Assembly: GCA_020443425.1 (NCBI GenBank)
Contig: JAGRIE010000003.1
Coordinates: 138,978-202,977, forward strand
DNA length: 64,000 nucleotides
DNA from: Halioglobus sp.
GTDB lineage: Bacteria; Pseudomonadota; Gammaproteobacteria; Pseudomonadales; Halieaceae
Direction: 5' to 3'
Part shown: positions 18,043 through 27,351 of the stretch, piece by piece
Layout of the letters: every line of letters starts with the position of its first letter
Numbering within the stretch: position 1 is the first letter of the stretch
Notes under the pieces: model-generated
The model's database searches: none
Seen by the model: the letters and a program-made list of their open reading frames with translations, nothing else
Told to the model about the DNA's origin: nothing
Position numbers and translations under genes: made by a program

Positions 18043-20862
18043 TCAATCGATACCCAGTTCCACACCGCTGAACTCGTTGTCGCTTTCTTTCAGGTTGGCC
18101 TGTGCCACCACGGCGCGCTCCGGGGCCAGCCCGGCAGTGTTCACCAGGTAGGCCTTTACCGCCACCGCGCGCTGGCTTGCCAGTGCCAGCATTTGCTCGT
18201 CTGGCACGGTGATGCTCTGCACCACCAGCTCGTACTGTTCGCGTGGTGTCAGCTCGCCAGCGCCGGTGCCGGCGCCGGGCAGGTCGGCATGCAAGGCTGA
18301 GATCTCATTCTCCCACTCGATATCTTTCAACTTGATGTCGTCCTCGCTCAGGCCGCGTTCCAGCAGTACCTGCTTGAGCGTATTTTGCTGCAGGCGCTTG
18401 TAATCGGCGGCCATGTTGAGGCGGCCGGTAATCGCCAGTGACAGTTTTGGCCGCTGTTCCAGCGCTCGGGCAAGCTCGTCCAGCTTGCCCATACTGCGCT
18501 CACCCAATGTCGAGGAGCCAGAGGAAAAGCTGATGCGCTGCAGGTCCTCTTCCGAACTCACCAGGTTCGCCAGCAGGGTGAAAGGTGCAGTGATCGCTTT
18601 CGTCAGCAGATTGACGACCGCGTCCGAGATCACGCCACTGAGATCAAAGCCGGGATTGTTGACGTCACCGGTCACCGGTACCTGCATATCAATGACGCCA
18701 TTGGAGTCTGTCAGTATGGCCAGTGCCAGCTCCAGCGGCAGGTCTACCGCCTTGTCGCTGGAAATTTTTTCCCCGAGCTTCAGTTTTTCCACCCGGATCG
18801 AGTTGTCGCCCTGCAGGTGGTTGTCCTTCAGTGAGTAGTGCAGGTTCAGGTCCAGCAGGCCGCGGTCGATGACGTAGCCCGCGTAGGTGCCGGAGTAGGG
18901 CGACAGCAGGGCCATATCAACGCCGTCGAACACCAGCGTCAGGTCGAGGTTGGTCGGGTCAGCCATCGGGGTCACGGCGCCGGACAGCGTGACCGGCGCG
19001 TATCCATCTACCGAGCCGCGCAGGTCCACCGTTGCGGGCGTGGACGGGTCCGAGCTGAGGTTGAGCACCTCGCCGTCCAGCTCGCCGATCACGGTGCGGA
19101 ACTGGATGGGCAGCGATTGGTCCATAAAGTCGATGGCGCTGTCACTGATCTGTATCGAGGGCAGGCTGAATGTCCAGGGTTTGTCCTGCGTCAGGTCCTC
19201 GGCAATCTGCTGCGCCTCCTCGCCCACCTCCGCCTGCCAGACTTTTGATGCGTTGATCGAGCCGTCCTCCTGAATGTGGATGCGCCCAGTGTAGCTGTCG
19301 ATAGTCAACTGTTTGAGTACCAGGCTGTGTGCTGTCATATCCACTGCGAGCCCATCGATGCGAACCAGTTCGAAGCCGGTGAGTTCCACCTCCGCGCCCT
19401 CACGCCGGGCCGAGAACTCCCGGATTTTGCCCTCCAGTGTAATCGTGGTCGGGGCGAACTCCTGCAGCGCCACCTGTCCTTCCAGTTCCACGCTGCCGCC
19501 TGTGACCTTCGCTTTCAGGGCCTCGGGTAGATTGGGGTTGAACCAGGTCAATGGCAGCCCCTGCAGCGAGTAGTGGATGCTGCCGGCGCCCGGATCGAGC
19601 GCCAGTGTCCCATCGACCGCAATTTTCGCCTGCTCGTTGATAGCAAGGCTCAGTGACAGCGGCGTGTCACCCGACAGCGGCCAGTTGAGATTCTCCAGCG
19701 AGGCCTCCAGCGGTTTGATGTCCAGCACCTGCGGATCAGTGTACGCGGAGCGCCAGCGCACGCTGCCGTTGTGCAGGCGGGCGCTGCCCAGCGCCACCGT
19801 CCACGGCTCGCCACCGGTGTCGGTGTCCGCCGTTTCTTCTGCATCGGCGCCGGTTTCAACGGCAAACAGGTCCTGCAGGCTGATACGGGATTCTTCCATC
19901 CAGCCGGCGACAGCGAGAGTATCCAGTGTGACGGCATTGATGGTGACGGCATGCGTGGCGCTGTCGAGCGCAATACCGTCGATATCGAGTCGCTTCAGGC
20001 TCACTGCGGTATCGGCGAGTTGTGCCGGTGCCTTGGGCGCGATATCGAGGTCGGCCAGCGCCAGGTGTCCGCTGTTCACGCTGTAGCTGAGCCCGTCGTT
20101 CCAGCCAACCCGGTACTCCGCCTCCGCCAGCAGACGGCCGTCCTTCAGTTCAAAGGCCAGCCACGGCTCCGCGTACACCCACAGCTTGTGCAGGTTGAGT
20201 CCCTGCAGCGACAATTGCCCGCTGCTCTCGCCGCGAGGAATGGAGATGGCGCCGGTCCAGTCCAGGCGGCCGCCGTCTGCCGCCTCGACCGCCACGCTGA
20301 ACGGCCTGCCTTCCTCGAACACGGTGGAGAGATCCTGCACCTGGATGTGCAGGCCGTTCCAGCGGCTGATGTAGGCGGTTTCCCTGGCGGCGTCGGTGAT
20401 CACAATAGCTTCGGAGTGCAGTTCCAACTCGCGGATAGTGATACCGGGGAGGGCGGTGTCCTCACTGGCCGGGGGCTCTGCCGCGGGCGGCTCACTGTCG
20501 CCCAGCAGGTCGGAAAAATTGTATTCGTCTGCACTGTGACGGGTGATGCCCACGTAGAGATCGCGAATCCGGACCGTATCCAGTACCCAGCCGGGTTGCC
20601 ACAGGCTCTCCATGGACAGGTCGATGGAGGCTTCGCTGAATCCCGCAAAGCGCTCACCGCCGGGCTCCCCCAACTGCGCCTGGCTGATGTCGAGACTGAG
20701 GGTGAAAGGATTGAGTATTACCCAGCCTGTCTGCAGTTCACGTCCGTAGGTATCCTGCAGGTATTTGTGCGGCAGGAAGTTCAGCGCTGGTGAAATCAAC
20801 AACAGGGCGATCACAAGATAGGCGATGTAGATAGTCGCAACAACGCGCAAGAAAGTCCGCAC
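18043..20862 (-). CDS. DUF748 (AsmA-like) large envelope protein
   Basis: A 939-residue protein with one N-terminal membrane segment (TIYIAYLVIALLLISPAL) and a long periplasmic part rich in beta-structure. Repeated patterns such as DLSMESLWQPGWVLDTVRI and LDLNLHYSLKDNHLQGDNSI are typical of DUF748/AsmA-family proteins, which relate to lipid-transfer bridge proteins of the envelope. The C-terminal part (KLDELARALEQRPKLSLAI) resembles the mixed domain that ends many DUF748 proteins. GTG at 20862 is the start. Function is inferred only from family; envelope lipid homeostasis is the best guess. Confidence 0.85.
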   Translation of the reverse strand: MRTFLRVVATIYIAYLVIALLLISPALNFLPHKYLQDTYGRELQTGWVILNPFTLSLDISQAQLGEPGGERFAGFSEASIDLSMESLWQPGWVLDTVRIRDLYVGITRHSADEYNFSDLLGDSEPPAAEPPASEDTALPGITIRELELHSEAIVITDAARETAYISRWNGLHIQVQDLSTVFEEGRPFSVAVEAADGGRLDWTGAISIPRGESSGQLSLQGLNLHKLWVYAEPWLAFELKDGRLLAEAEYRVGWNDGLSYSVNSGHLALADLDIAPKAPAQLADTAVSLKRLDIDGIALDSATHAVTINAVTLDTLAVAGWMEESRISLQDLFAVETGADAEETADTDTGGEPWTVALGSARLHNGSVRWRSAYTDPQVLDIKPLEASLENLNWPLSGDTPLSLSLAINEQAKIAVDGTLALDPGAGSIHYSLQGLPLTWFNPNLPEALKAKVTGGSVELEGQVALQEFAPTTITLEGKIREFSARREGAEVELTGFELVRIDGLAVDMTAHSLVLKQLTIDSYTGRIHIQEDGSINASKVWQAEVGEEAQQIAEDLTQDKPWTFSLPSIQISDSAIDFMDQSLPIQFRTVIGELDGEVLNLSSDPSTPATVDLRGSVDGYAPVTLSGAVTPMADPTNLDLTLVFDGVDMALLSPYSGTYAGYVIDRGLLDLNLHYSLKDNHLQGDNSIRVEKLKLGEKISSDKAVDLPLELALAILTDSNGVIDMQVPVTGDVNNPGFDLSGVISDAVVNLLTKAITAPFTLLANLVSSEEDLQRISFSSGSSTLGERSMGKLDELARALEQRPKLSLAITGRLNMAADYKRLQQNTLKQVLLERGLSEDDIKLKDIEWENEISALHADLPGAGTGAGELTPREQYELVVQSITVPDEQMLALASQRAVAVKAYLVNTAGLAPERAVVAQANLKESDNEFSGVELGID

Positions 20863-20941
20863 AACAAGTCATCCCATAGTTCATCGTCTTGGACCCAATA
20901 TAGTGTAATTGGCTGCGAATGCCCACCGGTGCCGGAGCGGC

Positions 20942-21943
20942 CTACAGGCCCTTTCGATAGGTGTACGGGGTAACCCCGGTCCAGCCCTTGAAGGCGCGGA
21001 TAAAGGCGCTGGACTCCGAAAAACCCGCGCGGTGTGATATCTCCTCGATGCTGAGCCCCTGCTTGCCGAGGAAATGCAGGGCGGTGTCGCGGCGCACCTG
21101 GTTTTTGATGTCCTTGAAGGTGGTGCCCTCACTGGCCAGTCGCCGTCTGAGCGTCTGTGGGTGCACACCGAGGGTGGCCGCCACATCGTTCAGTTCCGGG
21201 ACCTCGCGGAGCTGCCTGCGCACCAGGTTGCGCACCTGCGAGCTCCAGCTGTTGACCTTGTAATCCTGGGTCAGCATGATCAATGCCGGGTGCCGAAGAA
21301 AATGGCGCAGTGAGGCTTCATTCTGCACCACGCGCTTTTCCAGTAACCCCCGCGACAACAACAGCTGGGAGCGCGGCTGGTCAAACCGTATGGGGTTGCC
21401 CAGGAACATGTGCCGGTAATCCAGGGCTGGTGCTTGTGCTGCGGATTCCAACTCCACCACCTGAACCGGCAGGTGTTCCTGCACCAGCCAACTGGCAAAA
21501 CGGTGGGTGTTGAATAACAGCAGTTCGTGCAGATAGGGTTTTGCATCGGGGTTCTTTCCCTGGTATTGCAGGAACACGCGGGCGAGATCCCCGTCCTCCT
21601 CCAGCACCGGGTCAACACCGACTTCAAACAGCTGATAAAAACGGCAGTAACGGCTCAGTGCCTGCCCCAGCGTTTCACTGCCGATAACCGCGTGACACAT
21701 CATCGCCCAGCAGCCGATCGGAAGCGGCCTGCAGCCGTAGCCAAGCGATTCATCACCCATCGCCTGCATGGTGCTGACCTGCAGGTCAGCAAAACGCTCA
21801 ATGGAGATGCGCGCGTTGCTCTCCAGCATGAGTCGCGGGGAGATGCGGTGTTTGCGCAGCAGGCTGATCGGGTCGAGGCCCCGGTCGACCGCGTTTTTCA
21901 GGACCGCACGGGCAAAGTACACGGATATGGAGAGGTCGCGCAT
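20942..21943 (-). CDS. AraC-family transcriptional regulator
   Basis: A 333-residue regulator with an N-terminal arabinose-binding-like ligand domain (about 1-220) and a C-terminal double helix-turn-helix. The HTH part includes LNDVAATLGVHPQTLRRRL and SIEEISHRAGFSESSAFIRA followed by GVTPYTYRK, the usual AraC ending. ATG 21943 (MRDLSISVYF) is chosen because the longer frame to 22198 is not protein-like and would run into the diguanylate cyclase. The gap to that gene is 7 bp, so the two are one operon. This type often controls fatty-acid or steroid genes; the target here is unknown. Confidence 0.9.
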   Translation of the reverse strand: MRDLSISVYFARAVLKNAVDRGLDPISLLRKHRISPRLMLESNARISIERFADLQVSTMQAMGDESLGYGCRPLPIGCWAMMCHAVIGSETLGQALSRYCRFYQLFEVGVDPVLEEDGDLARVFLQYQGKNPDAKPYLHELLLFNTHRFASWLVQEHLPVQVVELESAAQAPALDYRHMFLGNPIRFDQPRSQLLLSRGLLEKRVVQNEASLRHFLRHPALIMLTQDYKVNSWSSQVRNLVRRQLREVPELNDVAATLGVHPQTLRRRLASEGTTFKDIKNQVRRDTALHFLGKQGLSIEEISHRAGFSESSAFIRAFKGWTGVTPYTYRKGL

Positions 21944-21950
21944 AGAGCCG

Positions 21951-23123
21951 TCAGGCGTTGGAGAATTGTGTGCTGAGCAGGATGGGCTTGCTGTCCACCG
22001 ATGCCACCCGGTTGCGTCCCCCGCGTTTAGCCAGCTGCATGGCGCGGTTGGCCTCGTGGGACAGTTTGTCCAGGTCGGTTTCACCGACTGTACCCGCGAC
22101 GCCGACGCTGACAGTGACCGGGATACGTTGCTGGTTGACCACCAGCGGCCGGTCCGCGATATCCTGTCGCAGGCGCTCGGCCAGTACGCGGGCACCATCG
22201 AGGTCTGTGTGCGGCAGTATCAGCAGGAATTCATCGCCGCCGGTGCGGGCGACAACATCGCTGGCGCGAGAGAGGCGTTGCAGGGATTGCGCCACCAGAC
22301 GGATGATCTGGTCGCCTGCCTCATTGCCAAAATTGCTGTTCATCTCACGGAAATGGTCGATGCCGGTCATCACGGCAGCAGTGGGCAATTGCCCGCGGGC
22401 AGCTTCCGCCAGTGTCAGGTGCAGCGCGTTCTCCAACCCACGCCGGTTGAGCAGTTGGGTCAGCGGGTCCTCTGTTGCCAGGTGCGACAGGCTCTGCTGG
22501 TACTCGATCAACATGCTGGCCATAAAGCCCATTGCCACGAGGGTATAGGCGGTGCTGTACATGCCGAAATTGATGGCCTGGGCCAGTGCAAAGTTGTTCT
22601 CGAAGTGCCATTGGTAGAGCGCGCCACAGGCCCCCAGTAACATCAGCAGGCCGGCTGTGGCGATGATGCCGTCACCGACGTTGCCTCTCTTCCAGCAGCG
22701 CCAGGCGCACAGCAGTGCGGCGGCACTGAAAAAGAAAGAGGCGCTGACCATCTGCACGGCGAACATCGGCCGCGGCTGCAGGAAGAATACGCTGAGGCAG
22801 GCGAGCAGGCAGATGATGCCCATCACGATGCGCCCGCGCTTGAAGCCGGCGCGCTGGCCCGCTGCCATGAACAGGATATAGCTGTTGAGGATGGAGGCGA
22901 CAGACGGAATGTCGATCACCATCGGTATTGCAGACCCCTGCTGCAGGGCAAACGCAATCCAGCCCAGCAGGGCCGCCATGAAGTAGACGGTGTACAGGCC
23001 CAGCCCCGGTGAGGGGTTGCTGGCATCGCTGAGTACGTATACCACCAGCATCTGTGCGCAGGTGATCACGAAGATCAACCCAAAGTACATAACAACCCAG
23101 CTTTCGGGGTGAATCTGTTCCAT
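21951..23123 (-). CDS. Membrane-bound diguanylate cyclase (GGDEF)
   Basis: An N-terminal membrane sensor with about seven hydrophobic helices (residues 10-200) is followed by a GGDEF domain that makes cyclic di-GMP from GTP. The active-site loop TGGDEF is intact at about residues 294-299. The inhibitory I-site RASD lies five residues upstream, so product inhibition is expected. The metal-binding Asp in MTGIDHFREMN is present. ATG 23123 is preferred because GGGAAGG precedes it; an in-frame ATG at 23159 would add 12 residues. Co-encoded with the AraC regulator downstream. Confidence 0.93.
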   Translation of the reverse strand: MEQIHPESWVVMYFGLIFVITCAQMLVVYVLSDASNPSPGLGLYTVYFMAALLGWIAFALQQGSAIPMVIDIPSVASILNSYILFMAAGQRAGFKRGRIVMGIICLLACLSVFFLQPRPMFAVQMVSASFFFSAAALLCAWRCWKRGNVGDGIIATAGLLMLLGACGALYQWHFENNFALAQAINFGMYSTAYTLVAMGFMASMLIEYQQSLSHLATEDPLTQLLNRRGLENALHLTLAEAARGQLPTAAVMTGIDHFREMNSNFGNEAGDQIIRLVAQSLQRLSRASDVVARTGGDEFLLILPHTDLDGARVLAERLRQDIADRPLVVNQQRIPVTVSVGVAGTVGETDLDKLSHEANRAMQLAKRGGRNRVASVDSKPILLSTQFSNA

Positions 23124-23257
23124 AACCTTCCCGGATTGGCCGCCTTGAGCGACTGTCATGTCCAGTCAATTTATTTGTCAGGACGGGTCATTGTTGGCCT
23201 CAGCGGCGCTCACCATACTGTTTGCCGTTCAGTTACCGGCTTCCCAGGGGGTGTACC

Positions 23258-24433
23258 ATGTTGCAACGAGATTTTACTGAAGAACAGCACATGTTTCGCG
23301 ATGCCTACCGCAAGTTTCTCGCTGTGGAGATTGTGCCACATATGGAGTCCTGGCGTGAGGCCGGAATTGTCGACCGCGCCGCGTTCCGCAAAGCGGGGGA
23401 GCAGGGCTTCCTGATGGTGTGGCCGGACGAGAAGTACGGCGGTATGGGCGACCCGGACTTCCGCTTCGAGCAGATCATCATTGAGGAGACCAACTACGCC
23501 CGCGCGGGCGACTGGTACAACACGCTGCACGGCCGCCTGGTGGGCCCCTACCTGACACGGTTCGGCAGCGAGGAGCAGTGCCTGCGCCTGTTGCCGAAGT
23601 GTGTCAGCGGGGAGAGTATCCTGGCTATCGCCATGACGGAACCCGATGCGGGCAGCGACCTGGCGGGCATGCGCACCACCGCGGTGGAGCAGGGTGACCA
23701 CTGGGTGCTGAACGGCTCGAAAACGTTCATTTCCAACGGCATCAATGCCGACATTGTCATCGTCGCCGCCAAGACGGATCCCGACAACAACCCGCATCAC
23801 ATGACGCTGTTTATCGTCGAGCGCGGGATGGCGGGTTTCGAGCGCGGCCGCAACCTCAAGAAAATGGGCCTGAAGGCACAGGATACCGCAGAGCTGTTCT
23901 TCAATGATGTAAAAATCCCCAAGGCCAATGTGCTCGGCGAGCCGGGGCAGGGATTCATCTACCTGATGAAGGGGCTGGCGGAGGAGCGCCTGATCGGCGC
24001 CGCCGGCTACCTGTCTGCGGCACAGCTGTCGTGGAACCTGACGCTCGACTACGTGAAAGAGCGCAAGGCCTTCGGCAAGCCGCTGTCCGCTTTCCAGAAC
24101 ACCCAGTTCAAACTCGCCGAACTGCGCACCCAGCTGGACTTCGCACAGGTCTATGTCGACCAGTGTGTGGCCTCATTCAATGACGGGCAGTTGACTGCGG
24201 TTGACGCCGCCAAGGCCAAGCTGGTCAGCAGCGAGCTGCAGGTGGCGGCGGCGGACCTCGGCGTGCAGCTCCACGGCGGCAACGGCTATATGGACGAATA
24301 CCCGATTAGCAGGCAGTATACCGACGCGAAGATATCCACCATCTACGCAGGCAGTTCCGAGGTGATGAAAATCATTATCAGCCGGGACTTTCTCGGTGAG
24401 GATTACACGCCGTTTAACACCCGTAACTTTTAA
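23258..24433 (+). CDS. Acyl-CoA dehydrogenase
   Basis: A 391-residue FAD-dependent dehydrogenase for the first step of beta-oxidation. The signatures AMTEPDAGSDLAGM and WVLNGSKTFISNG are complete, as are the helical C-terminus LGVQLHGGNGYMDEYPISR and IYAGSSEVMKIIISRDFL. ATG 23258 follows a GGGGGTG stretch. It starts a plus-strand cluster with an HSD10-like dehydrogenase, an alpha-methylacyl-CoA racemase and a crotonase, which suggests methyl-branched acyl-CoAs as substrates. It resembles long-chain/branched-chain members rather than glutaryl-CoA enzymes. Confidence 0.95.
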   Translation: MLQRDFTEEQHMFRDAYRKFLAVEIVPHMESWREAGIVDRAAFRKAGEQGFLMVWPDEKYGGMGDPDFRFEQIIIEETNYARAGDWYNTLHGRLVGPYLTRFGSEEQCLRLLPKCVSGESILAIAMTEPDAGSDLAGMRTTAVEQGDHWVLNGSKTFISNGINADIVIVAAKTDPDNNPHHMTLFIVERGMAGFERGRNLKKMGLKAQDTAELFFNDVKIPKANVLGEPGQGFIYLMKGLAEERLIGAAGYLSAAQLSWNLTLDYVKERKAFGKPLSAFQNTQFKLAELRTQLDFAQVYVDQCVASFNDGQLTAVDAAKAKLVSSELQVAAADLGVQLHGGNGYMDEYPISRQYTDAKISTIYAGSSEVMKIIISRDFLGEDYTPFNTRNF

Positions 24434-24475
24434 CTGACGTTCAACTGTAAAAACCCATTATTCAGGAGAATTGAT

Positions 24476-25267
24476 ATGGATCTGAAAGATAAAGTAGCTG
24501 TGATCACCGGCGGTGCATCAGGCCTGGGTCGCGCCACTGTGAAGCGCTTCGTGGCCAATGGCGCCAAGGCGGCGATTTTCGATATGAACGAGGAGAAGGG
24601 CAAGCAGTTGGTGGATGAGTTCCCCGGCCAGGTGATTTTCTGCAATGTGAACGTCACTGACGAGGCCTCCGTCGCGGCCGGTATCGCTGCCACCATGGAA
24701 GCGTTCGGCGGCATTCACATCTGCTGCAACTTTGCCGGTACCGGCAATGCCAAGCGCACCATGGGCAAAAACGGTCCCTTCCCGCTGGATGAGTTCAACC
24801 TCATCATCCAGATCAACCTGGTCGGTACCTTCAATGTACTGCGCCTGTGCGCCGAGAAGATGGCCGACAACGACGTGCTCAACGAGGACGGTGGTCGCGG
24901 TGTGATTATCAACACGGCCTCCATCGCTGCCTACGAAGGGCAGATCGGCCAGGCGGCGTATTCCGCCTCCAAAGGTGGTGTTGTCGGCATGACGCTGCCG
25001 ATCGCCCGCGACCTGGCGGTGCTGGGTATCCGTGTGAACACCATTGTTCCCGGCCTGATCGCCACCCCGCTGATGATGGGCGGTGCTGAGGAGATGACGC
25101 CGGAAATCGCCGAGTTCCTGAAGCCGCTGGCCAGCCAGGTGCTGTATCCCAAGCGTCTGGGCCGCGCCGACGAGATTGCACAGCTGGCGCAGCAACTGGT
25201 CGAGAACGACTACATCAATGGCGAGTGCATCCGCATGGACGGCGGCATTCGCATGCAGCCGAAGTAG
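24476..25267 (+). CDS. SDR dehydrogenase, HSD17B10-like 3-hydroxyacyl-CoA dehydrogenase
   Basis: A 263-residue short-chain dehydrogenase. The NAD motif is TGGASGLGRAT, the catalytic site is the Tyr-Lys pair in AAYSASKGG, and the end is GECIRMDGGIRMQP. These features, including ASIAAYEGQIGQAAYSASKG and IARDLAVLGIRVNTIVPGL, are strikingly like animal HSD17B10 (type 2 3-hydroxyacyl-CoA dehydrogenase). That enzyme oxidises 2-methyl-3-hydroxybutyryl-CoA and some steroids. AGGAGA precedes the start. Its place beside the racemase fits oxidation of methyl-branched 3-hydroxyacyl-CoA. Confidence 0.93.
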   Translation: MDLKDKVAVITGGASGLGRATVKRFVANGAKAAIFDMNEEKGKQLVDEFPGQVIFCNVNVTDEASVAAGIAATMEAFGGIHICCNFAGTGNAKRTMGKNGPFPLDEFNLIIQINLVGTFNVLRLCAEKMADNDVLNEDGGRGVIINTASIAAYEGQIGQAAYSASKGGVVGMTLPIARDLAVLGIRVNTIVPGLIATPLMMGGAEEMTPEIAEFLKPLASQVLYPKRLGRADEIAQLAQQLVENDYINGECIRMDGGIRMQPK

Positions 25268-25293
25268 TCCGGCGCAAACCATTGTCCCACCGT

Positions 25294-25319
25294 GAGGTGC
25301 CCGATACAGCGGGCGCCTC
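25294..25319 (+). terminator. Hairpin between SDR and racemase genes
   Basis: GAGGTGCCCG (25294-25303) pairs with CGGGCGCCTC (25310-25319) with one G-U pair. No T-run follows, so it is more likely an mRNA-stability element or partial attenuator within the operon than a full terminator. Confidence 0.35.
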
Positions 25320-25346
25320 ATTACACGACTTCACAGGAGAAACCGT

Positions 25347-26474
25347 ATGGGCCCACTGCACGGCTATACAGTGATTGAGCTCGCCGGTATCGGTCCGGCC
25401 CCGATGGGCGGCATGATGCTGGCGGATATGGGGGCAGAGGTTATCAGGATTGATCGCGCCGCCGGAGCGTCGGGACTGAAGGATGTCAGCGCGCGCGGCA
25501 AGAAGTCTGTCGTCCTCAACCTCAAGGATCCCGGCGGGCTGGAAACCCTGCTGCGCATGGTGGAGAACGCCGATGTGCTGATTGACCCGTTCCGACCCGG
25601 TGTCTGTGAAAAACTCGGCGTCGGCCCGGATGTGTGCATGGCGCGCAACCCCAAGCTGGTGTTTGCCCGCATGACGGGATGGGGGCAGGAGGGTCCGCTG
25701 GCACAGAGCGCGGGACACGATATCAACTATATTTCAATCACCGGGGCGCTTTACGCGATGGGGCGCAGGGGTGAGAAGCCCGTGCCGCCGCTGAACCTCG
25801 TCGGTGATATGGGCGGCGGCGGCATGCTGCTGGTCAACGGCGTGCTGGCGGCGCTGCTGGAGACGTCCAATTCCGGCAAGGGGCAGGTCATCGATGTGGC
25901 GATGGTGGACGGTGCGGCCCAGCTGATGTGGATGTTCCACGGTTTTGAGGCCTCAGGCATGTGGGATGCGACGCAGCGCGAAGCCAATATGCTCGATGGC
26001 GGTGCCCACTTTTACGACACTTACGAATGTGCCGACGGCGAGTACATTTCTGTCGGTTCCATCGAGCCGCAGTTCTACGCTCTGTTGAAATCGCTGGCGG
26101 AACTGCCGGAGCAGGATTTTGCCGCGCAGCACGACCAGGCTGGCTGGCCGCAGATGAAAGAGAAACTGGCAGCGGTCTTCAAGCGGAAAACACAGGCCCA
26201 GTGGTGTGAAATCATGGAGGGTACGGATGTCTGTTTTGCCCCGGTGCTGAGTTTCGTCGATGCACCGAAGCATCCGGCCAATATCGCACGCGACACTTAT
26301 ATTGAAGTCGATGGCGTGACGCAGCCGGCCCCGGCGCCTCGTTTCAGCCGCACCCCGTCCCGGGTGCAGCACGGTGCACACGAGGCCGGGCAGGATACCG
26401 ACGCCGTGCTGAAGGCGATGGGTTTTGCCGAACAGGAACTCGAGAGCCTCAGAACGGCCGGTTCGATTACTTAA
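25347..26474 (+). CDS. Alpha-methylacyl-CoA racemase (CaiB/BaiF family)
   Basis: A 375-residue family III CoA-transferase-fold protein. The pattern is that of alpha-methylacyl-CoA racemase: ELAGIGPAPMGGMMLADMGA at the N-terminus, the catalytic pair His124 (SAGHDINY) and Asp154 (NLVGDMGGGG), and DTYECADGEYISVGSIEPQF further on. The enzyme interconverts 2R- and 2S-methylacyl-CoAs so that chains such as sterol side chains or isoprenoid acids can enter beta-oxidation. An AGGAGA site precedes the ATG. It is central to the inference that this cluster handles branched substrates. Confidence 0.93.
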   Translation: MGPLHGYTVIELAGIGPAPMGGMMLADMGAEVIRIDRAAGASGLKDVSARGKKSVVLNLKDPGGLETLLRMVENADVLIDPFRPGVCEKLGVGPDVCMARNPKLVFARMTGWGQEGPLAQSAGHDINYISITGALYAMGRRGEKPVPPLNLVGDMGGGGMLLVNGVLAALLETSNSGKGQVIDVAMVDGAAQLMWMFHGFEASGMWDATQREANMLDGGAHFYDTYECADGEYISVGSIEPQFYALLKSLAELPEQDFAAQHDQAGWPQMKEKLAAVFKRKTQAQWCEIMEGTDVCFAPVLSFVDAPKHPANIARDTYIEVDGVTQPAPAPRFSRTPSRVQHGAHEAGQDTDAVLKAMGFAEQELESLRTAGSIT

Positions 26475-26500
26475 AAAACACAGTCTGGAGGGTTTTTGGC

Positions 26501-27289
26501 ATGGGTAAATACAACACAGTATTGATCGAGCAACACGGCCCGGTCGCCGTAGTGAGCCTGAACCGGCCCGACAAACTCAACAGCTTCGACGGTGAACTGC
26601 GCCGCGAATTGTTGCAGGCGGTGCGCGAGGTCAATGCTGACGACAGCGTGCGCGCGGTGGTGCTGACCGGGGCCGGTCGCGCCTTCAGCGCCGGCGCCGA
26701 TCTCGGTGATATGCCGGAGGATAAAACCCACTTCCGTGTGGAAGACCAGCTGAACGGCGAATACAAGCCGGTGCTGATGGAGATTCACGAGGCACACAAG
26801 CCCTGGATCAGTGCAGTGAACGGCGCCTGCGCCGGCATCGGAAGCGCCTTTGCAATGGTCTGTGATCTCACAGTGATGGCGGATGACGCCTATCTGTACC
26901 AGGCGTTTGCGGCGATCAGCCTGGTTCCGGATGGTGGGGCCACCTGGCATCTGGTGCGCACATTGGGCCGCAAACGCGCCTATGAGGTCATTGTGACCGG
27001 GGAAAAACTGCGCGCCGACAAGTGCCTGCAGTGGGGCCTTTGCAACCGCGTGGCGGCAGCTGACACCTTGATCCCGGAGACGCTGGCATGGGCGACGGAG
27101 ATCGCCGGCAAGGCGCCGCTGTCGCTGCGGTATGCGAAGGAAGCGGTCAACGCGGCAGTCGAGGATTCGGTCAGTGAGACCATCTCCAAAGAGGCCAAGC
27201 TGCAGCATATCTGTATCACCAGCGAGGATGCCCAGGAGGGCGTGATCGCCTTTATGCAAAAACGCCCACCGGTATGGAAGGGGCGTTGA
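26501..27289 (+). CDS. Crotonase-family protein, PaaG/isomerase-like
   Basis: A 262-residue crotonase. The oxyanion-hole segments SAGADLGDM and GACAGIGSAFAM are present. The first hydratase glutamate is replaced (SAFA instead of ELA), and the second region reads LVPDGGATW with Asp instead of Glu. This residue pattern is that of PaaG-type isomerases and related enoyl-CoA isomerases rather than hydratases. It may shift double bonds in unsaturated acyl-CoAs. It follows the racemase by 26 bp in the same operon. Confidence 0.88.
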   Translation: MGKYNTVLIEQHGPVAVVSLNRPDKLNSFDGELRRELLQAVREVNADDSVRAVVLTGAGRAFSAGADLGDMPEDKTHFRVEDQLNGEYKPVLMEIHEAHKPWISAVNGACAGIGSAFAMVCDLTVMADDAYLYQAFAAISLVPDGGATWHLVRTLGRKRAYEVIVTGEKLRADKCLQWGLCNRVAAADTLIPETLAWATEIAGKAPLSLRYAKEAVNAAVEDSVSETISKEAKLQHICITSEDAQEGVIAFMQKRPPVWKGR

Positions 27290-27351
27290 TGCTGCGCTGA
27301 GCGTCGTCATCTGCGCTATAGTAGCCCGCTGAAGTTGACGCGGAGTGAGCG

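Noticed and set aside
20942-22198. 418-codon version of the AraC regulator
   Set aside because: The first 85 codons read as out-of-frame diguanylate cyclase sequence; ATG 21943 starts the real protein.
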